A DNA stretch of 64,000 nt from Psychrobacillus sp. OK032 (GCF_900111345.1 NZ_FOGY01000003.1:62001-126000), one strand, 5' to 3'; counted from the first letter of the stretch, positions 17,852 through 26,965 are shown. Notes: generated from the letters alone by a model not told the origin. Made by a program: numbers and translations.

Positions 17852-18040
17852 TGATTTCCGCTTCAGGCGGACGCTTTCCGCGGGGTGAGCGATGAGCCAT
17901 CGCCGTAGTTAACGCATCCGTTGTGATTGCTCATCTGTCTCACCAGAGGAACGAAGGCTAAGTGCGCCACATCGTGTGGCAACGCCTTCGTGACCAACAT
18001 CCTGTTGGCCTCCGCTGGAGTCGCCGCCTTCCGCTTCAAT
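17852..18040 (+). repeat. Family A intergenic repeat, copy A3
   Basis: Core as in A1, but with an inserted third module between CTCACC and CTGGAGTCGCCGCC: GCTAAGTGCGCCACATCGTG, then CCAACATCCTGTTGGCC. The same module recurs inside A10. The tail from 18041 shares CTTGCTAATTTGG, CTGCAGTTATCA and CATTTATTGGAATA with the A4 and A6 tails. Confidence 0.9.
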
Positions 18041-18250
18041 CAATAGGAATCTCTTGCTAATTTGGTCTCTGCAGTTATCAAAGATTTAATTTTATCAGGT
18101 CCACTACGCAATATTTTTAGGAAATGCCGAATCAAAAATAAGTAGAGCATTTACTAGGATAAAGTTCGTTTCATTGGATCATTTATTGGAATAGAATAAC
18201 AACTCGTATTCATCGTCGTCTCACGCCGTCGCGAAATCCAATAAATGGCT

Positions 18251-18355
18251 AAGCGAGACATAATATAATGTGAACGCGACAAACACCCTTTCGAACACGA
18301 CAAAGACCATCCCGAAAGCGACAAACACTCTCTCGAACACGACAAAATTCTCAGA
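18251..18355. repeat. Array with exact 21-nt period, five units
   Basis: Units start at 18251, 18272, 18293, 18314 and 18335, each beginning with a version of GAACACGACAAA and ending in a variable part. The conserved and variable halves argue against simple slippage. No ribosome site or start codon suggests translation. Confidence 0.8.
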
Positions 18356-18494
18356 GTAAAGCCTACACTTGTTGAGATGGTATTTTCTAATTAGCTTTTA
18401 TATATAACGCATAAATGGACACTGACGACAGAGTGATTTTTAGTTCGCTTCTTTCTCGGTACATTTGATTTTCTAAGGCACTTGTACCAAATCA

Positions 18495-18869
18495 CTAGCT
18501 TTTTAACTTGTCGTTTAAAATACTATCCTCTAAGACAGAAAACTTATCCCCATATACTTTCGTTATATGGACTTCTCCCCATGCGCATAACGCATCCAAT
18601 ATGCTTCCTAAACTTAAACCATACTCACTCAATTCGTATTCTACTTTTGGTGGTACTTGGTTGTAGGAAATTCGGTTAATAACCCCATCAGCTTCTAATT
18701 CTCTTAACTGCTGAGTCAGCATTTTTTGTGTAATATCAGGCATGAGACGCTTCAATTCACTTGTGCGTTTTTTTCCATGAGTTAAATGACATAGAATGAC
18801 ACATTTCCACTTGCCACCGATTACTTCTAATGTTGCTTCAACCGAAATATTATATTTCTTTTTTGTCAT
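18495..18869 (-). CDS. ytcD: HxlR-family regulator, YtcD-like
   Basis: A 124-residue winged-helix HxlR regulator: SVEATLEVIGGKWKCVILCHL at the start, the recognition region ELKRLMPDITQKMLTQQLREL, and the wing YNQVPPKVEYELSEYG. It is divergent from a DHA1 permease and an aldo/keto reductase, the same set as ytcD-ytbDE in B. subtilis, so local repression of those genes is likely. No sensing cysteine stands out beyond the Cys in WKCVILC. Start has GGAGAAG 5-8 nt upstream. Confidence 0.88.
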   Translation of the reverse strand: MTKKKYNISVEATLEVIGGKWKCVILCHLTHGKKRTSELKRLMPDITQKMLTQQLRELEADGVINRISYNQVPPKVEYELSEYGLSLGSILDALCAWGEVHITKVYGDKFSVLEDSILNDKLKS

Positions 18870-18885
18870 TTTTCTTCTCCTTTTC

Positions 18886-18934
18886 TATAGGAACTAAAAA
18901 GTACCTATATAACTTTTAGGTTCCTATATAACTT
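18886..18934. promoter_or_regulatory. Operator repeats between ytcD and ytbD
   Basis: CCTATATAACTT occurs at 18904-18915 and 18923-18934 (19 nt apart). TATAGGAACT (18886-18895) faces AGTACCTATA as an inverted half site. The repeats overlap the ytcD promoter region and are the best candidates for YtcD binding. Confidence 0.65.
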
Positions 18935-19055
18935 AAAAGTGCGTACTTTTCTTTTGAATCCTAATAACTCATAATAACATTTGCTGGTAGATTTACACGA
19001 TTTTTTTTTAGAAAAATAACAGCGCACACAGCACTAAAAGAAAGGAAGAGAAAAA

Positions 19056-20261
19056 ATGACGCTAGATAAAAAGCGAAGTATGTTTGCACTACTTGCATTA
19101 GCTGTAAGTGCATTTGCAATTGGAACGACAGAGTTTGTTAGCGTGGGACTTTTACCGTTAATTTCTCGCGATTTAGATATATCGCTTACGACAGCAGGTC
19201 TTACGGTTTCTCTATATGCATTGGGAGTGATGGTTGGGGCACCTGTTTTAACATCGCTTACGTCCAAAATGCCACGTAAAACATTATTGTTATGGATAAT
19301 GGTCGTTTTTATAGTAGGAAACGGCATTGCTGCTAGTGCAACAAGTGTGACAGTTTTACTAGTTGCTCGTGTGATATCTGCATTTTCACATGGAGTATTC
19401 ATGTCGATTGGATCTACGATTGCTGCAGACTTAGTTCCTGAAAATCGCAGAGCAAGCGCAATTTCCATTATGTTTACGGGACTAACTGTTGCTACAATTA
19501 CAGGCGTTCCTTTTGGTACATTTATAGGTCAGCAGTTTGGTTGGCGATTCGCTTTTGTGGCAATTGTTTTAATTGGAATTATTGGATTTATCGCTAATTG
19601 TATACTTGTGCCATCGGATTTAAGAAAAGGAAATCCAACCACAATTCGGGACCAAGTGAAACTGGTGACGAATAGTCGGATACTATTAGTCTTAAGTATT
19701 ACAGCACTTGGTTACGGCGGAACATTTGTCGTATTCACTTACTTATCCCCATTACTGCAGTCGATAACTGGATTTAAGCAAGGTTCAATTGCTATCATTT
19801 TACTTGCTTATGGAGTTGCGATAGCAATCGGCAATATGTTAGGTGGAAAGCTATCGAATAAAAATCCAATTGGTTCACTGTTCTATATGTTTATCGCACA
19901 AGCAATTGTGTTATTTATTTTAGCATTTACAGCACCATTTAAAGTTGCTGGATTCATAACAATTATTCTCATGGGCTTGTTTGCATTTATGAACGTCCCT
20001 GGTCTTCAAGTTTATGTAGTCATGTTAGCGGAGCGTTTTGTTCCAAATGCAGTAGATGTTGCATCTGCCATGAACATCGCAGCATTTAATGCTGGAATTG
20101 CAATTGGTGCCTATTTGGGTGGAATGGTGGCACAATCGATTGGGCTTATTCATACTACTTGGATTGGGGCAGTAATGGTTATGCTTGCGGTACTATTAGC
20201 GGGAATCAGTAGAATGTTGGAAAGAAAAGATAAGCAAAAACTAAACTTGGAGGAAAGATAA
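19056..20261 (+). CDS. ytbD: MFS transporter, YtbD-like
   Basis: A 401-residue DHA1-type major facilitator with 12 membrane segments. The N-terminal AIGTTEFVSVGLLPLISRDL motif is typical of the AraJ/YdhP/PbuE branch. Length (B. subtilis YtbD about 397) and position match. The stop is 3 nt from the downstream aldo/keto reductase start, so the two are in one operon, controlled by the divergent HxlR repressor. AGGAAGAG is 8 nt upstream of ATG. Probable role: export of a toxic metabolite that the reductase also handles; inferred. Confidence 0.88.
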   Translation: MTLDKKRSMFALLALAVSAFAIGTTEFVSVGLLPLISRDLDISLTTAGLTVSLYALGVMVGAPVLTSLTSKMPRKTLLLWIMVVFIVGNGIAASATSVTVLLVARVISAFSHGVFMSIGSTIAADLVPENRRASAISIMFTGLTVATITGVPFGTFIGQQFGWRFAFVAIVLIGIIGFIANCILVPSDLRKGNPTTIRDQVKLVTNSRILLVLSITALGYGGTFVVFTYLSPLLQSITGFKQGSIAIILLAYGVAIAIGNMLGGKLSNKNPIGSLFYMFIAQAIVLFILAFTAPFKVAGFITIILMGLFAFMNVPGLQVYVVMLAERFVPNAVDVASAMNIAAFNAGIAIGAYLGGMVAQSIGLIHTTWIGAVMVMLAVLLAGISRMLERKDKQKLNLEER

Positions 20262-20264
20262 ATA

Positions 20265-21104
20265 ATGAAAAATTTACAATCTACAACAACATTAAATAAT
20301 AATGTAGAAATGCCTTTGTTAGGGTTGGGTGTATTTCAAGTGGAAGAGGGACAAGAACTTATAGATGCTGTAAAAACGGCGATATTACATGGTTATCGAA
20401 GTATAGATACAGCAGCTATTTACGCCAATGAAGTTGGGGTAGGGCAAGGTATACGTGAAGCCATAGAAACAACAGGCATTGCGAGGGAGGATCTTTTTAT
20501 TACTTCAAAAGTTTGGAATTCAGATCTAGGATATGAATCAACAATCGCCGCTTATGAAGAAAGCCTAAGCAAATTAGGATTAGATTATTTAGATTTATAT
20601 CTCATTCATTGGCCGGTCGCAGGTAAATACAAAGAGGCATGGCGGGCATTAGAAACGCTGTATAAAGAAGGGCGAGTGAAAGCAATAGGTGTAAGTAATT
20701 TCCAAACGCATCACCTAGAAGATTTAATGAAAGATGCGGAAATTAAACCAATGATAAATCAAGTGGAGTCTCATCCACGTTTAACTCAAAAAGAGCTTAA
20801 GAGATTTTGTAAGGAACATAATATTCAAGTAGAAGCTTGGGCTCCGCTTATGCAAGGACAATTGCTCGACAATGAAGCACTTCAAGAAATTGCAAACAAA
20901 TATGGAAAATTCATAGCTCAAATCATTTTACGATGGCATTTACAAAGTGGTGTTATCACAATTCCGAAATCGACGAAAGCGCATCGAATTGTAGAAAACG
21001 CAGACGTGTTTGATTTCGAGTTAACAAAAGAAGATGTGGAGCATATCGATAGTTTGAATGAGAATCACCGAGTAGGTCCAGACCCAGATAGCTTTGATTT
21101 TTAA
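20265..21104 (+). CDS. ytbE: Aldo/keto reductase, YtbE-like
   Basis: A 279-residue NADPH-dependent aldo/keto reductase. Catalytic tetrad residues are visible in GYRSIDTAAIYANE (Asp, Tyr), ITSKVWN (Lys) and YLIHWPV (His). The cofactor-binding loop is IPKSTKAHRIVENADVFDF near residue 230. It reduces aldehydes such as methylglyoxal in related proteins (YtbE, YvgN). Second gene of the ytbDE operon, ended by a strong hairpin at 21128. Confidence 0.92.
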   Translation: MKNLQSTTTLNNNVEMPLLGLGVFQVEEGQELIDAVKTAILHGYRSIDTAAIYANEVGVGQGIREAIETTGIAREDLFITSKVWNSDLGYESTIAAYEESLSKLGLDYLDLYLIHWPVAGKYKEAWRALETLYKEGRVKAIGVSNFQTHHLEDLMKDAEIKPMINQVESHPRLTQKELKRFCKEHNIQVEAWAPLMQGQLLDNEALQEIANKYGKFIAQIILRWHLQSGVITIPKSTKAHRIVENADVFDFELTKEDVEHIDSLNENHRVGPDPDSFDF

Positions 21105-21127
21105 ATAAGACGAACTTTAGTTGATTA

Positions 21128-21169
21128 AACATATGATCCATTGCAATTATTGTAATGGATCATATGTTT
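21128..21169 (+). terminator. Terminator of ytbDE
   Basis: AAACATATGATCCATT against AATGGATCATATGTTT, a 16-bp perfect stem. Confidence 0.85.
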
Positions 21170-21223
21170 ATGTTTGTTTATTAAGCGCAATATAGGAATA
21201 CGCGTAACAATTAGTTTACACTA

Positions 21224-21352
21224 GGATTTCCGCTGCAGGGCGGACGCTTTCCGCGGGGTGAGCGATGAGCCATCGCCGACGCTACGCGTACGCTTGCGAT
21301 GTCTCATCTGTCTCACTCATCCCGCAGGAGTCGTCGCCCTACCGCTCCAATC
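21224..21352 (+). repeat. Family A intergenic repeat, copy A4
   Basis: Starts GGATTTCCGCTGCAGGGCGG. Inner hairpin arms GATGAGCCATCGCC and GCGATGTCTCATC; ends CGCAGGAGTCGTCGCCC. Forms the left side of a 642-nt composite whose right side is A5 in inverse orientation. Confidence 0.9.
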
Positions 21353-21747
21353 AATGAGAATTTCTTGCTAATTTAGCGTCTGCAGTTATCAGAGGTTTAA
21401 ATTAATCAGGTCAACTTCACAATATTTATTAATCCAAATTAGAAAACGCTGTCTCCAAATAAATGAAGTATTTACTAGAATAAAGTTTGTTTCATTCAAC
21501 CATTTATTGGAGTAACATCTCTTATCTATCTTCGTATCACTACAATTAAACTTGTTATTATAAGAAATGGGTGCATTCACCAGCAATTTGGTTGCTCTCA
21601 TGCTGATTTGTTTGCTTTCCGAATAGAATTGATTGTTTTCAATGACCGGCTTGTTGATCTAATCCATTTTCTGGATTAACACATTTGAAAATTTATTTAA
21701 TATTTGTTTTAACGAGTCGTTACTGATAAATAAGCAATTTCCTCTGG
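21353..21747. other. Inner segment of A4-A5 composite
   Basis: Starts with the common tail (CTTGCTAATTTAGCGTCTGC). From 21588 it has loosely repeated TTGxTTG motifs at about 21-nt spacing, similar to 29045-29100. Minus-strand open frames here lack ribosome sites. No gene. Confidence 0.6.
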
Positions 21748-21865
21748 TTGAAGCGGAAGGCGGCGACTCCTGCGGGAATAGCATGAGCTGAAAGCCCCGC
21801 AGGAGCGTAGCGACGAGGAGATTGAAGCCATGCCCGCGGAAAGCGTCCGCCTGAAGCGGAAATCC
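21748..21865 (-). repeat. Family A intergenic repeat, copy A5
   Basis: TTGAAGCGGAAGGCGGCGAC at the left, then the AGCTGAAAGCCCCGCAGGAG module, ending GAAGCGGAAATCC. Shorter than A2 because the GCACCGAAAGCG part is missing. Confidence 0.9.
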
Positions 21866-22023
21866 TAGCGGTAACTTATTGTTGCACTATTTATATTTTA
21901 TGCAAACACTATGTTTTTAAGGGTAGTTTTTTATTAATTCTAGAAATTATGTGATAAGATTTTTAGAAGAAGCTAGCCTTCAAGTAAAATGGATCGGTAA
22001 AAAAGATGACAAGGAGGATATAC

Positions 22024-23259
22024 ATGAAACGTCGAGTGGTTGTAACAGGATATGGAGTCGTTTCTCCGTTAGGAAATGATGTAGATACATTGTGGAAAAA
22101 TATTAAAGAAGGTAAATCTGGCATCAAAAAAATTGAATCAGATGATTTTAAAGAAATTAATACACAAATAGCTGGCATTATTAATGATTTCCCAGCGGAA
22201 GAATATTTAGATAAGAAAGAGCTAGGAAAATACGATTTGTATACTCAATACGCTTATGCAGCAACAAAACAAGCACTGGATCGTTCGCAACTAGACTTGG
22301 ATTCGGTAAATAAAGAACGTATAGGTGTTTATATCGGTTCGGGAATTGGGGGTATTAACACAACCCTTGAAAATCATAAATTACTGCTAGATAAAGGACC
22401 AAGAAGAGTATCGCCGTTTATGGTACCGATGATGATTAGTAATATGGCAACTGGTATTATTGCGATTAAATACGGTTTTAAAGGTCCGAGTTTCTCACCA
22501 GTTTCTGCTTGTGCAACGGCAAATCATGCAATTGGTGAAGCCTATTTAAATATATTACATGGTTATTCGGATGCAATCGTTGCAGGGGGAGCAGAGGCAT
22601 CTATAAATCCGTTATCTTTTGCTGCATTTTCCAGAATGCGAGCGATGTCTACTTTAAATGATGCTCCTGAAAAAGCTAGTCGTCCTTTTGATAAAAATCG
22701 CGATGGATTTGTTATGTCCGAAGGGTCAGGCATCTTAGTACTGGAAGAGTATGAACATGCTAAAAAACGTGGGGCGACCATTTTAGGTGAAATTGTAGGA
22801 TACGGTTCAACAACTGATGCATTCCATATTACATCACCTGATTTCGATGGCGCAGCAAGAGCTATGAAGTTAGCTATAGAAATGGCGCAAATTGCTCCTA
22901 CGCAAATTGATTATATTAATGCACATGGGACTAGTACTCCTGAAGGTGATAAATCAGAAACAAATGCTATTAAAGCTGTGTTTGGAGATCATGCGTATAA
23001 TTTGAAAGTGAGTTCAACCAAATCAATGACTGGCCATTTATTTGGTGCGGCGGGTGGAATTGAGGCAATTATTACACTTAAAAGTCTATTGGAAAACATT
23101 GCACCAGCTACTATCAATTACGAAACACCCGACGAAGAATGTGACTTGAATTATGTTCCAAACGAAGCCGTGGAAACAGAAATAAACTATGCTCTTTCAA
23201 ATGGTTTTGGTTTCGGTGGACATAACGCTGTACTTGCTTTCAAAAAAATAGTTGAGTAG
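22024..23259 (+). CDS. fabF: 3-oxoacyl-ACP synthase II (FabF)
   Basis: A 411-residue beta-ketoacyl-ACP synthase of the KAS II type. It condenses acyl-ACP with malonyl-ACP in fatty acid elongation. The Cys-His-His triad is intact: Cys163 in VSACATANHA, His301 in NAHGTSTPEGD and His338 in TGHLFGAAGG. The glycine-rich end GFGFGGHNAVL is present. The ATG at 22024 has AAGGAGG 7 nt upstream. It stands alone, not with fabH, and has its own terminator. It may be a second copy beside the usual fabHA-fabF pair; that cannot be seen from this window. Confidence 0.95.
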   Translation: MKRRVVVTGYGVVSPLGNDVDTLWKNIKEGKSGIKKIESDDFKEINTQIAGIINDFPAEEYLDKKELGKYDLYTQYAYAATKQALDRSQLDLDSVNKERIGVYIGSGIGGINTTLENHKLLLDKGPRRVSPFMVPMMISNMATGIIAIKYGFKGPSFSPVSACATANHAIGEAYLNILHGYSDAIVAGGAEASINPLSFAAFSRMRAMSTLNDAPEKASRPFDKNRDGFVMSEGSGILVLEEYEHAKKRGATILGEIVGYGSTTDAFHITSPDFDGAARAMKLAIEMAQIAPTQIDYINAHGTSTPEGDKSETNAIKAVFGDHAYNLKVSSTKSMTGHLFGAAGGIEAIITLKSLLENIAPATINYETPDEECDLNYVPNEAVETEINYALSNGFGFGGHNAVLAFKKIVE

Positions 23260-23274
23260 ACGCGACAATAATAG

Positions 23275-23314
23275 AAAAAAGAAGCTTTTTGCCAGCGCAA
23301 AAAGCTTCTTTTTT
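23275..23314 (+). terminator. Terminator of fabF
   Basis: AAAAAAGAAGCTTTTTG against CAAAAAGCTTCTTTTTT. Confidence 0.9.
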
Positions 23315-23348
23315 CAAAAGATAAGAAAGTCCATACTTTTTTACACAG

Positions 23349-23535
23349 CATCGATCCAGCTCCGGCGCCTTGCTCCTGCGCAAGCTCGTCGCAAACAAAA
23401 TCACTTGTGGTGGCTGGAAAGCTGCCTCCTGGGCCCGCACGATGTGGGTCATGTCTGCTTTGCCACAGGATGTGGCGCGCACTTTGCAGACCTACACCAA
23501 CCCATTTGCCTGTCGGGGCATACATAGGCGCTTGC
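23349..23535. repeat. Family B intergenic repeat, copy B2
   Basis: Starts CGATCCAGCTCCGGCGCCTT and ends AGGCGCTTGCGC. Longest and most GC-rich copy; the inside (GGCTGGAAAGCTGCC, then CACGATGTGGGTCATG) is not shared with B1 or B3. Several overlapping open frames here are by-products. It sits between the convergent fabF and SDR genes. Confidence 0.75.
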
Positions 23536-23542
23536 GCTATTC

Positions 23543-24424
23543 TTATGATCCGACAAAGTTCCCACCATCGACATGAATAGTTTGTCCTGACATATAACTG
23601 GAATCAGCGGAAGCTAAAAGTACGTAGGCAGGTGCTAGTTCTGCTGGTTGACCTCGTCTTCCTATTGGTGTATCTGCACCATGTTGCTCCACTTGCTTCT
23701 TGTCGAAAGTAGCAGGAATGAGCGGAGTCCAGATTGGACCAGGTGCCACAGCATTTACGCGTATTCCTTTCTCTATTAAATGTAGTGCGAGGGAACGAGT
23801 AAACGAAGTAATGGCTCCTTTTGTTGCGGAATAATCTATAAGCTCTGGTGATCCATTGTAAGCCGTTATGGAAGAAGTATTTACAATCGTGTCTCCCTTT
23901 GACATATGAGGAAGTGCTGCTTGTGTCAGATAAAACATCGAATAGATATTTGTTGAAAACGTTTCTTGTAACTGATCTGGTGTAATTTTCAAAAAGTCAT
24001 TAGTAGGAAATTGCTTTCCGGCATTATTTACTAATATATTTAGTTGCCCAAAATGTTGAATTACTTCATCCACCGTATTTTGACAATTTTCATCATCGCT
24101 TAAATCTGTTTTAATTTTAATGGCTTTAACCCCGTATTCTTCTATTGCTTGAATTGTTTTTTCGGCGTCTTTTTGCTCATTTTCATCCAAATATACAATG
24201 GCAACATTCGCCCCTTCTTTGGCAAATGCTACAGAAACGGCTCTTCCAATTCCGCTGTCACCGCCTGTAATAAGTGCAACTTTACCTTTCAGTTTTCCAG
24301 AGCCTTTATAACTTTTATCATCATAAATTGGTTGGGGAGTCATCTCAGTCTCCGTGCCAGGTTGTTGGTTTTGTGTTTGTCCAGAAACCTCATTATCAAT
24401 TTTGGTATATTTATCTGTTGTCAT
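23543..24424 (-). CDS. SDR-family oxidoreductase, stress type
   Basis: A 293-residue short-chain dehydrogenase with a 45-residue N-terminal extension rich in Gln and Pro, typical of the YhxC/YhdF/YdaD group of Bacillus (general-stress, glucose-dehydrogenase-like). NAD(P) motif TGGDSGIG at 53-60, NNAG at 133-136, catalytic Ser184/185, Tyr198 and Lys202 (YSATK). The C-terminus ends HVDGGNFVGS. GGAGGA lies 7-10 nt upstream of ATG, and a SigB-like promoter lies 33 nt upstream. In vivo substrate unknown. Confidence 0.9.
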   Translation of the reverse strand: MTTDKYTKIDNEVSGQTQNQQPGTETEMTPQPIYDDKSYKGSGKLKGKVALITGGDSGIGRAVSVAFAKEGANVAIVYLDENEQKDAEKTIQAIEEYGVKAIKIKTDLSDDENCQNTVDEVIQHFGQLNILVNNAGKQFPTNDFLKITPDQLQETFSTNIYSMFYLTQAALPHMSKGDTIVNTSSITAYNGSPELIDYSATKGAITSFTRSLALHLIEKGIRVNAVAPGPIWTPLIPATFDKKQVEQHGADTPIGRRGQPAELAPAYVLLASADSSYMSGQTIHVDGGNFVGS

Positions 24425-24456
24425 ATAAATCCTCCTTTTAAGTGGTTGATTTTATT

Positions 24457-24481
24457 ATTCCCTACTAGGAAAAAAACAAAC
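24457..24481 (-). promoter_or_regulatory. SigB-type promoter of the SDR gene
   Basis: On the minus strand GTTTGT, 13 nt, GGGAAT; close to the SigB consensus GTTTaA-N12-14-GGGWAW and 33 nt upstream of the start codon. Confidence 0.65.
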
Positions 24482-24554
24482 TTACGAAAGTTTTCTTATA
24501 ACAGATAAGGGTATATTAAATCAAGTATACATAAAATGAAGGACGGAGACTTAT

Positions 24555-25268
24555 ATGAAACCAATAATTGGAATAACAGCTGAAGTGAAAGAAGATGGCA
24601 ACTATTTCATGCCTCCTGTATATGGAAAAGCAATTATACAAGCTGGAGGAATTCCGGTATTAATTCCAGTTATACCGGAAAAAGATATAGATGAACTAGC
24701 GAAACAAATAGATGGGCTTTTTGTGACAGGAGGGGAAGATATCGACCCATCTTATTACAATTCGGAACCACATATCCATCTAGGCAGAATCACACCGAAG
24801 TTAGATCAGCTGGAGTTCACTCTTATACAAAAAATGCTCGAATTGGATAAACCATATATAGGTGTTTGTAGAGGACTACATATGTTAAATGTGGTTACTG
24901 GAGGAACACTTTATCAATCTATCCACTCTCAGCGCAAAGAACCGGTAATGCAACATTTACAAATAGCGATTCGTACGCATAGATCTCACCCGGTAAAAGT
25001 AGATAAAGAAAGTCGGTTGTATGAATTACTGCAAGAAGATGAGTTTAAAGTGAACTCATTCCACCATCAAGCTTTGAATGCAGTAGGGGAAAACCTTCGA
25101 GTGGTTGCAAGAGCAACTGATGGAATCATCGAATGTGTGGAAAGTACGAAACATAATTTTGTTTTTGGCTTCCAGTGGCACCCAGAGGAATTTGCAGTAG
25201 ACGGTGACGACGCCTCGAAACGTGTATTCGAAGCATACATACAAGCTGCTTTAAAACAAAAGGGATAA
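24555..25268 (+). CDS. Class I glutamine-amidotransferase-like hydrolase (PuuD/peptidase C26)
   Basis: A 237-residue gamma-glutamyl-gamma-aminobutyrate hydrolase-like protein. Catalytic triad: Cys105 in GVCRGLHMLN, His209 and Glu211 in FQWHPEE. Oxyanion/turn motif FVTGGEDIDPSYY near residue 57. In the PuuD pathway such enzymes cleave gamma-Glu-GABA from putrescine breakdown; other puu genes are not near, so the substrate is open. GGACGGAG lies 6-8 nt upstream of ATG. Confidence 0.85.
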   Translation: MKPIIGITAEVKEDGNYFMPPVYGKAIIQAGGIPVLIPVIPEKDIDELAKQIDGLFVTGGEDIDPSYYNSEPHIHLGRITPKLDQLEFTLIQKMLELDKPYIGVCRGLHMLNVVTGGTLYQSIHSQRKEPVMQHLQIAIRTHRSHPVKVDKESRLYELLQEDEFKVNSFHHQALNAVGENLRVVARATDGIIECVESTKHNFVFGFQWHPEEFAVDGDDASKRVFEAYIQAALKQKG

Positions 25269-25314
25269 AACTTCTGTATATGCACAAATTATTTGTTATG
25301 GAGGTGAAGAATTC

Positions 25315-25500
25315 ATGACAAAAGGTAATGGTAAAAATCCGAGAAAATCTTTAGATCGTGAAGAATATGGCTTTGGATATGATGTAAGCCCAGATGATTT
25401 AGACGTAAGAGGTCAAAATAAAGAAGCAAAGACAAACAATGATAACGAAAACAAAGGCAAACCTACCAATAAAAACAGCCCTTCTAGATTAAATATTTAA
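25315..25500 (+). CDS. Small hydrophilic hypothetical protein
   Basis: A 61-residue, very hydrophilic protein, rich in Asn, Lys and Asp, with no membrane segment and no cysteine. GGAGGTGAAG lies 6-8 nt before ATG. It follows the amidotransferase-like gene by 46 nt and may share its transcript. Composition suggests an intrinsically disordered protein like several small spore or stress proteins, but I recognise no family. Confidence 0.6.
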   Translation: MTKGNGKNPRKSLDREEYGFGYDVSPDDLDVRGQNKEAKTNNDNENKGKPTNKNSPSRLNI

Positions 25501-25507
25501 GAAAACA

Positions 25508-25591
25508 AACGGTGAAGGAGCGATGCTTCTCACCGTTACTATGTAGAATGCCCGTATTCAAAACAATTAGCCATTGTTCTGTATACGGGCA
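25508..25591. terminator. Two hairpins between convergent genes
   Basis: AACGGTGA against TCACCGTT (25508-25537), then TGCCCGTAT against ATACGGGCA (25549-25591). They lie between the ends of the 25.3 kb gene and the Nramp gene, so they may stop both directions. Confidence 0.55.
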
Positions 25592-25599
25592 CTTTAAAA

Positions 25600-26865
25600 T
25601 TAATTGAAAAGTTTAATAAGTTCCTGAATACCAAGGAAACCAAACATAATTAGACAAGAGATTAGTACAGCATTAGGAACCCACTTGTTTCTAAACTCTT
25701 TTACAACTCTCTTAGAATTCAATAGGAAAAGTAAAGAAGCAGCTAAAAACGGCATAAATAAGGAACCTAACGCTCCGTAAAGAATAATAAGTTCAACTGG
25801 TTTACCAAAATAAAATAAAATCATCGGTGGAAATGTAAGCCAGCATAAGTAAAAACGGTAGGCAGGATCTTTGGTAGATACTTCTTTGTTAACAGCTTCT
25901 TTCTTTTTACGTACCGTTTTAACAAAGTCAGCAAAAAGATAAGGAACACCATTCCAAACACCAATAAGTGATGAATAGGCAGCAGACCAGAAAGCAACTA
26001 AGAACATCCATTTCATCGGAGTACCAAACTCCGTCCCTAGCATATGCGCTAACTTTATTAATCCTTCATCATCTCGAATACTAACACCTGAACCAGCTAA
26101 AAATTGGGCTCCAATAATTAGTCCGGCAAATGTAAACAATCCAGTGAGCAGATAAGCGATTTTTGCATCTGTTCGCATTGCAGAAATCCACTGTTTTCCA
26201 CTCCAACCTTTTTCTTTTAACCAATAACCGTAGGAAGCCATGGTAATAGTTCCTCCAACACCACCTACTAATCCAAGCATGAGAAAGAAGGAGCCTTGAG
26301 GTACGCGCGGTACTAAACCATATGAAAATTCACCGAAACTTGGTAAGAACAAAGCAGCAGTACCAATAATTGTTACAAACATAACGCCTATTAAAACAGT
26401 CATTACTCTTTCAAATAATAGATAACGGCCAAACCAGATTAAGATAAATCCAACAACACCATGAAGTATAGCCCATGCCCAAACCGGCATGATTGGGAAC
26501 ATTGCATGCATCGCCATGCCAGATGTGGAGGCGGCTGCAGCTCCATATACAAATCCCCAAATAATTGAATATACTCCGAAATAACCGGTAGCCCACTTAC
26601 CGAGTTGGTGCCAGCCTTGTAAAATTGTTTGACCGGTTGCTAAGTAAAACCTTCCCACCCCTTCATTTAGAAAATACTTTAGAACTGATCCAACGATAAT
26701 TGCCCAAACGAACGTCATTCCAAATTGTGTCCCAATTACGAGCGAAGTGACTAAATCCGCTGTTCCTGCACCAGTTGCTGCAACAACGATTCCCGGACCT
26801 ATACTTTTTAGTTTTTCACCAAATGTTTGTGGTGGAATTAATTGTTGATTAATTTCCAATGTCAT
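25600..26865 (-). CDS. Divergent Nramp-family metal transporter
   Basis: A 421-residue membrane protein with about 11 segments, of the Nramp (MntH) superfamily by overall pattern (N-terminal IGPGIVVAATG, then WxxxxG-rich helices). The two metal-binding motifs are altered: helix 1, usually DPGN, reads TGAGTAD, and helix 6, usually MPHN, reads MASYGYW. Such members are not classical Mn/Fe carriers; relatives transport Mg2+, Al3+ or unknown ions. The ATG at 26865 has AAAGGGG 8 nt upstream; a 25-codon upstream extension overlaps the promoter region. Confidence 0.75.
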   Translation of the reverse strand: MTLEINQQLIPPQTFGEKLKSIGPGIVVAATGAGTADLVTSLVIGTQFGMTFVWAIIVGSVLKYFLNEGVGRFYLATGQTILQGWHQLGKWATGYFGVYSIIWGFVYGAAAASTSGMAMHAMFPIMPVWAWAILHGVVGFILIWFGRYLLFERVMTVLIGVMFVTIIGTAALFLPSFGEFSYGLVPRVPQGSFFLMLGLVGGVGGTITMASYGYWLKEKGWSGKQWISAMRTDAKIAYLLTGLFTFAGLIIGAQFLAGSGVSIRDDEGLIKLAHMLGTEFGTPMKWMFLVAFWSAAYSSLIGVWNGVPYLFADFVKTVRKKKEAVNKEVSTKDPAYRFYLCWLTFPPMILFYFGKPVELIILYGALGSLFMPFLAASLLFLLNSKRVVKEFRNKWVPNAVLISCLIMFGFLGIQELIKLFN

Positions 26866-26946
26866 ATTATATCCCCTTTGTTCTATGTAAGTACAATGAT
26901 TGTAAACCCTTACATTATTATTTTGAATTTGTACACCCATCCCTTG

Positions 26947-26965
26947 TTGTACGTATAGTGTACAA
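26947..26965. promoter_or_regulatory. Palindromic operator upstream of the Nramp-like gene
   Basis: TTGTAC, 7 nt, GTACAA (perfect arms), followed by two GTACGT motifs at 26968-26984. Probable binding site of an unknown regulator; it does not resemble an MntR box. Confidence 0.45.

Noticed and set aside
18251-18355. Possible CRISPR array
   Set aside because: Period is only 21 nt, the conserved part is about 12 nt, spacers are 9-10 nt and no cas gene is present.
23187-23576. Several overlapping frames of 68-112 codons
   Set aside because: They lie in the fabF terminator and repeat B2; mutually exclusive and unlike any protein known to me.
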